NCBI GenBank assembly: GCA_024405235.1
Contig: JAKSPA010000072.1
Location: 1-7,381, forward strand
Length of the DNA: 7,381 nucleotides
Source: Lentisphaeria bacterium
GTDB lineage: Bacteria > Verrucomicrobiota > Lentisphaeria > Oligosphaerales > Oligosphaeraceae
Direction of reading: 5' to 3'
The translations under genes were made by a program, and so were the position numbers. This document shows, one piece after another, positions 5,779 to 7,381 of the stretch. The notes below the pieces were generated by a model that saw only the letters and a list, made by a program, of their open reading frames with translations, did not search any database and had not been told where the DNA came from. Each line of letters starts with the position of its first letter. Position 1 is the stretch's first letter.

Positions 5779-7381
5779 CTAATTGTTTTTCTTTCCTTTT
5801 TTCTTCAGGACCTTTGTTTCAATATATCCAGAACCTCTTGGGGCCTGCTTGAGTTCGAGATTGGCAGAATCAACCTTGATGGTTTTGGAAGTCGGCGTCA
5901 CGCTCAGATTACCGCCTCTTATGCGACTGTTTTCTTCGCCTGGAATGCCTTTGATGACGAGTTCAGGAGACAGCACCATCGGCCGCTTGTCAAGCAGCGT
6001 CCAGTTCTTGGACCATGCATTGAAATCCTCTTCAGACGGCTTCAATTCATTCAGACCGAGGGATTTCAGAGCGTCCAGAAGGGCTTCGCGGGCGGCAAGC
6101 TGCGTTGTCTGTCCATTGAGCGTGAAGCCGTAATCGGCAAGATTGTCTCTTTGGAAATTGTCATAAAGATATGGCTGCGGCAGGACGGATGCGGCAGGAA
6201 TCGACATGTTCGCCTGCTGTGCGAAAATCCACAGCGGCCACGCGCTTTGGAGAAGTCCCGCCGCGTCTTCTTTTCTGTTGGCCTTTTCGGCGAGATATTT
6301 AGCGACGATTGCAATCACAGAGAGTCTTTCTGCCGCGTAGGTCATGCTTGGAATGTCTGAATCGCAGCCAAACATATCAGGCAGCATGGGGGCTTTTTCT
6401 AGATCGGCGGCCGCTGCGACGGCCAGTCTTGTCATTTGCGCGAGCCTCTGCGGCGACTTTACCGCTTCGTCGTCACGTGCCATGAACGCCGCCAGATACG
6501 GCGAGAAGGGCGCCTCCTGCAGGGAAGCGGCCATGCGTTCCGCAAGTGCATTCCAGAGGTCGGCGAGATTTTGGGCGAGTTTTTCCGTATTGTCTTCAGG
6601 GAAGAGTTTTCTATGGATGTCCAGAGCGCTTCCTGCGAGCGCCGCCATTTCCAGTTCTTCTGCTGTGGTCAGCGGTTCAGAGCCTGAAAGCGTCATTCTC
6701 AAGGCGAGTGTCGGATAGACCACGGCTGGAATGGCATCTCCTGTGTCTGTCACCTGCATCGAGATGTGCCTGAACATCTGTTTGAGTTCTTTTCTGCAGT
6801 CACGGACCGTCTGGTTGTCAGGCGGCAGCAGTTCGATGATTTTGGTGAAAGCAATGTATGCAAGGGCGTTTGCGCGCAATTCGCTTATGCGGGCAGGCAG
6901 TTCGAATTCCGACGCCTCTGGATTGTCTTCGTCCTCGACAAGTAGTGCGAAAGCGCGTTCCTCTGGCTTTTTGCGTTTTTCCGCCGCAAGTTGGCCGTTT
7001 TCCGTTTTCTCTCGCGGATCGAGATGCTTGATTGAGCGCAGGAGCGGCTTTGCAGAGAGCTCCATCGCGTTCAGAATGGCCTGCTTCTGCGAATCTGAAG
7101 AGGCGAATGGCAATGCATCGGCCAAGGCGCATGTCAATGCGGCCTGATCGAATAGCGCCGTCTTTTCCGTCGCGCGTCCTGCAACCCATTCAGGGAAGGG
7201 CGGTGTGACATTTCCCTTGGCGTCCAGAAGTCCTGCGCAGTTTTCTGCCAACGTCATGATTTCGGCAGGAGCGGGAGTGGAGGCGTTCAGACGCGCTGGA
7301 TGCGCACGGAAAAGTCTCATTGCGCCATTTTCGTCGGCGAAATAGGAGTCGGTTTCGAAGAGCGTGACCTTGAACGGCGTT
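5779..7381 (-). CDS. Hypothetical alpha-helical protein, N-terminus beyond the window
   Basis: I do not recognise this protein. The frame is open through the right edge: 533 residues are visible, and the first ATG in the window (7320) is preceded in frame by protein-like sequence (KVTLFETDSYFADENGA), so it is unlikely to be the true start. The middle is rich in Ala/Leu helices (for example ALTCALADAL, LAERMAASL, AVAAAADLEKA) and reads like a helical-repeat or solenoid fold. A highly charged segment (KTENGQLAAEKRKKPEERA) lies about 120 visible residues from the 7320 ATG. The last 45 residues look beta-rich and end in a basic tail, KVLKKKGKKNN. No membrane segment or catalytic motif stands out in the visible part, and a signal peptide, if any, would be outside. 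It precedes coaBC by 103 bp and that gap holds coaBC's own promoter, so no functional link is implied. Coding status is secure from length and composition. Confidence 0.8.
   Translation of the reverse strand, partial: TPFKVTLFETDSYFADENGAMRLFRAHPARLNASTPAPAEIMTLAENCAGLLDAKGNVTPPFPEWVAGRATEKTALFDQAALTCALADALPFASSDSQKQAILNAMELSAKPLLRSIKHLDPREKTENGQLAAEKRKKPEERAFALLVEDEDNPEASEFELPARISELRANALAYIAFTKIIELLPPDNQTVRDCRKELKQMFRHISMQVTDTGDAIPAVVYPTLALRMTLSGSEPLTTAEELEMAALAGSALDIHRKLFPEDNTEKLAQNLADLWNALAERMAASLQEAPFSPYLAAFMARDDEAVKSPQRLAQMTRLAVAAAADLEKAPMLPDMFGCDSDIPSMTYAAERLSVIAIVAKYLAEKANRKEDAAGLLQSAWPLWIFAQQANMSIPAASVLPQPYLYDNFQRDNLADYGFTLNGQTTQLAAREALLDALKSLGLNELKPSEEDFNAWSKNWTLLDKRPMVLSPELVIKGIPGEENSRIRGGNLSVTPTSKTIKVDSANLELKQAPRGSGYIETKVLKKKGKKNN

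Noticed and set aside
7318..7320. ATG at 7320 as the true start of the unrecognised protein
   Set aside because: Protein-like codons continue in the same frame to the window edge and no Shine-Dalgarno sequence precedes it.

Overview
All genes that I can support lie on the minus strand. From right to left (the direction of transcription) they are: the C-terminal part of an unrecognised, mostly helical protein that runs off the right edge; a CoaBC-like coenzyme A protein whose CoaB half is well conserved and whose CoaC half looks degenerate; a UmuC/DinB-type Y-family DNA polymerase; a small YolD-like protein; a secreted SagB/nitroreductase-type flavoprotein; and a GH106-like glycoside hydrolase that runs off the left edge and contains a frameshift. 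Plus-strand ORFs are shadows of these genes. No tRNA, rRNA, CRISPR array or transposase gene was seen. No stretch of more than 300 bases lacks a gene.

The organism cannot be fixed from this window. The GC content is moderate. A large GH106-like hydrolase beside a secreted nitroreductase suggests an anaerobic, glycan-degrading, gut-type bacterium, and the Lentisphaerota/Verrucomicrobiota (PVC) group is my best guess. The polymerase and its YolD-like partner look strongly like the pair common in Firmicutes and may have been transferred horizontally.

The genes do not form one pathway. coaBC appears to have its own promoter directly at its start codon, and dinB may have a weaker one in the same arrangement; neither has a Shine-Dalgarno sequence, so leaderless mRNAs are possible. 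The polymerase and YolD-like ORF form a compact two-gene translesion-synthesis unit. About 135 bp of CTAG-rich repeats, including a perfect GC-rich hairpin, separate this unit from the nitroreductase gene. The YolD-like stop codon lies inside one of those repeats.

The points most worth checking are the frameshift plus probable small deletion in the glycoside hydrolase, the apparently dead CoaC domain, the repeat cluster and its effect on the YolD-like gene, and the leaderless-type promoters. I do not see a convincing new multi-gene system here.
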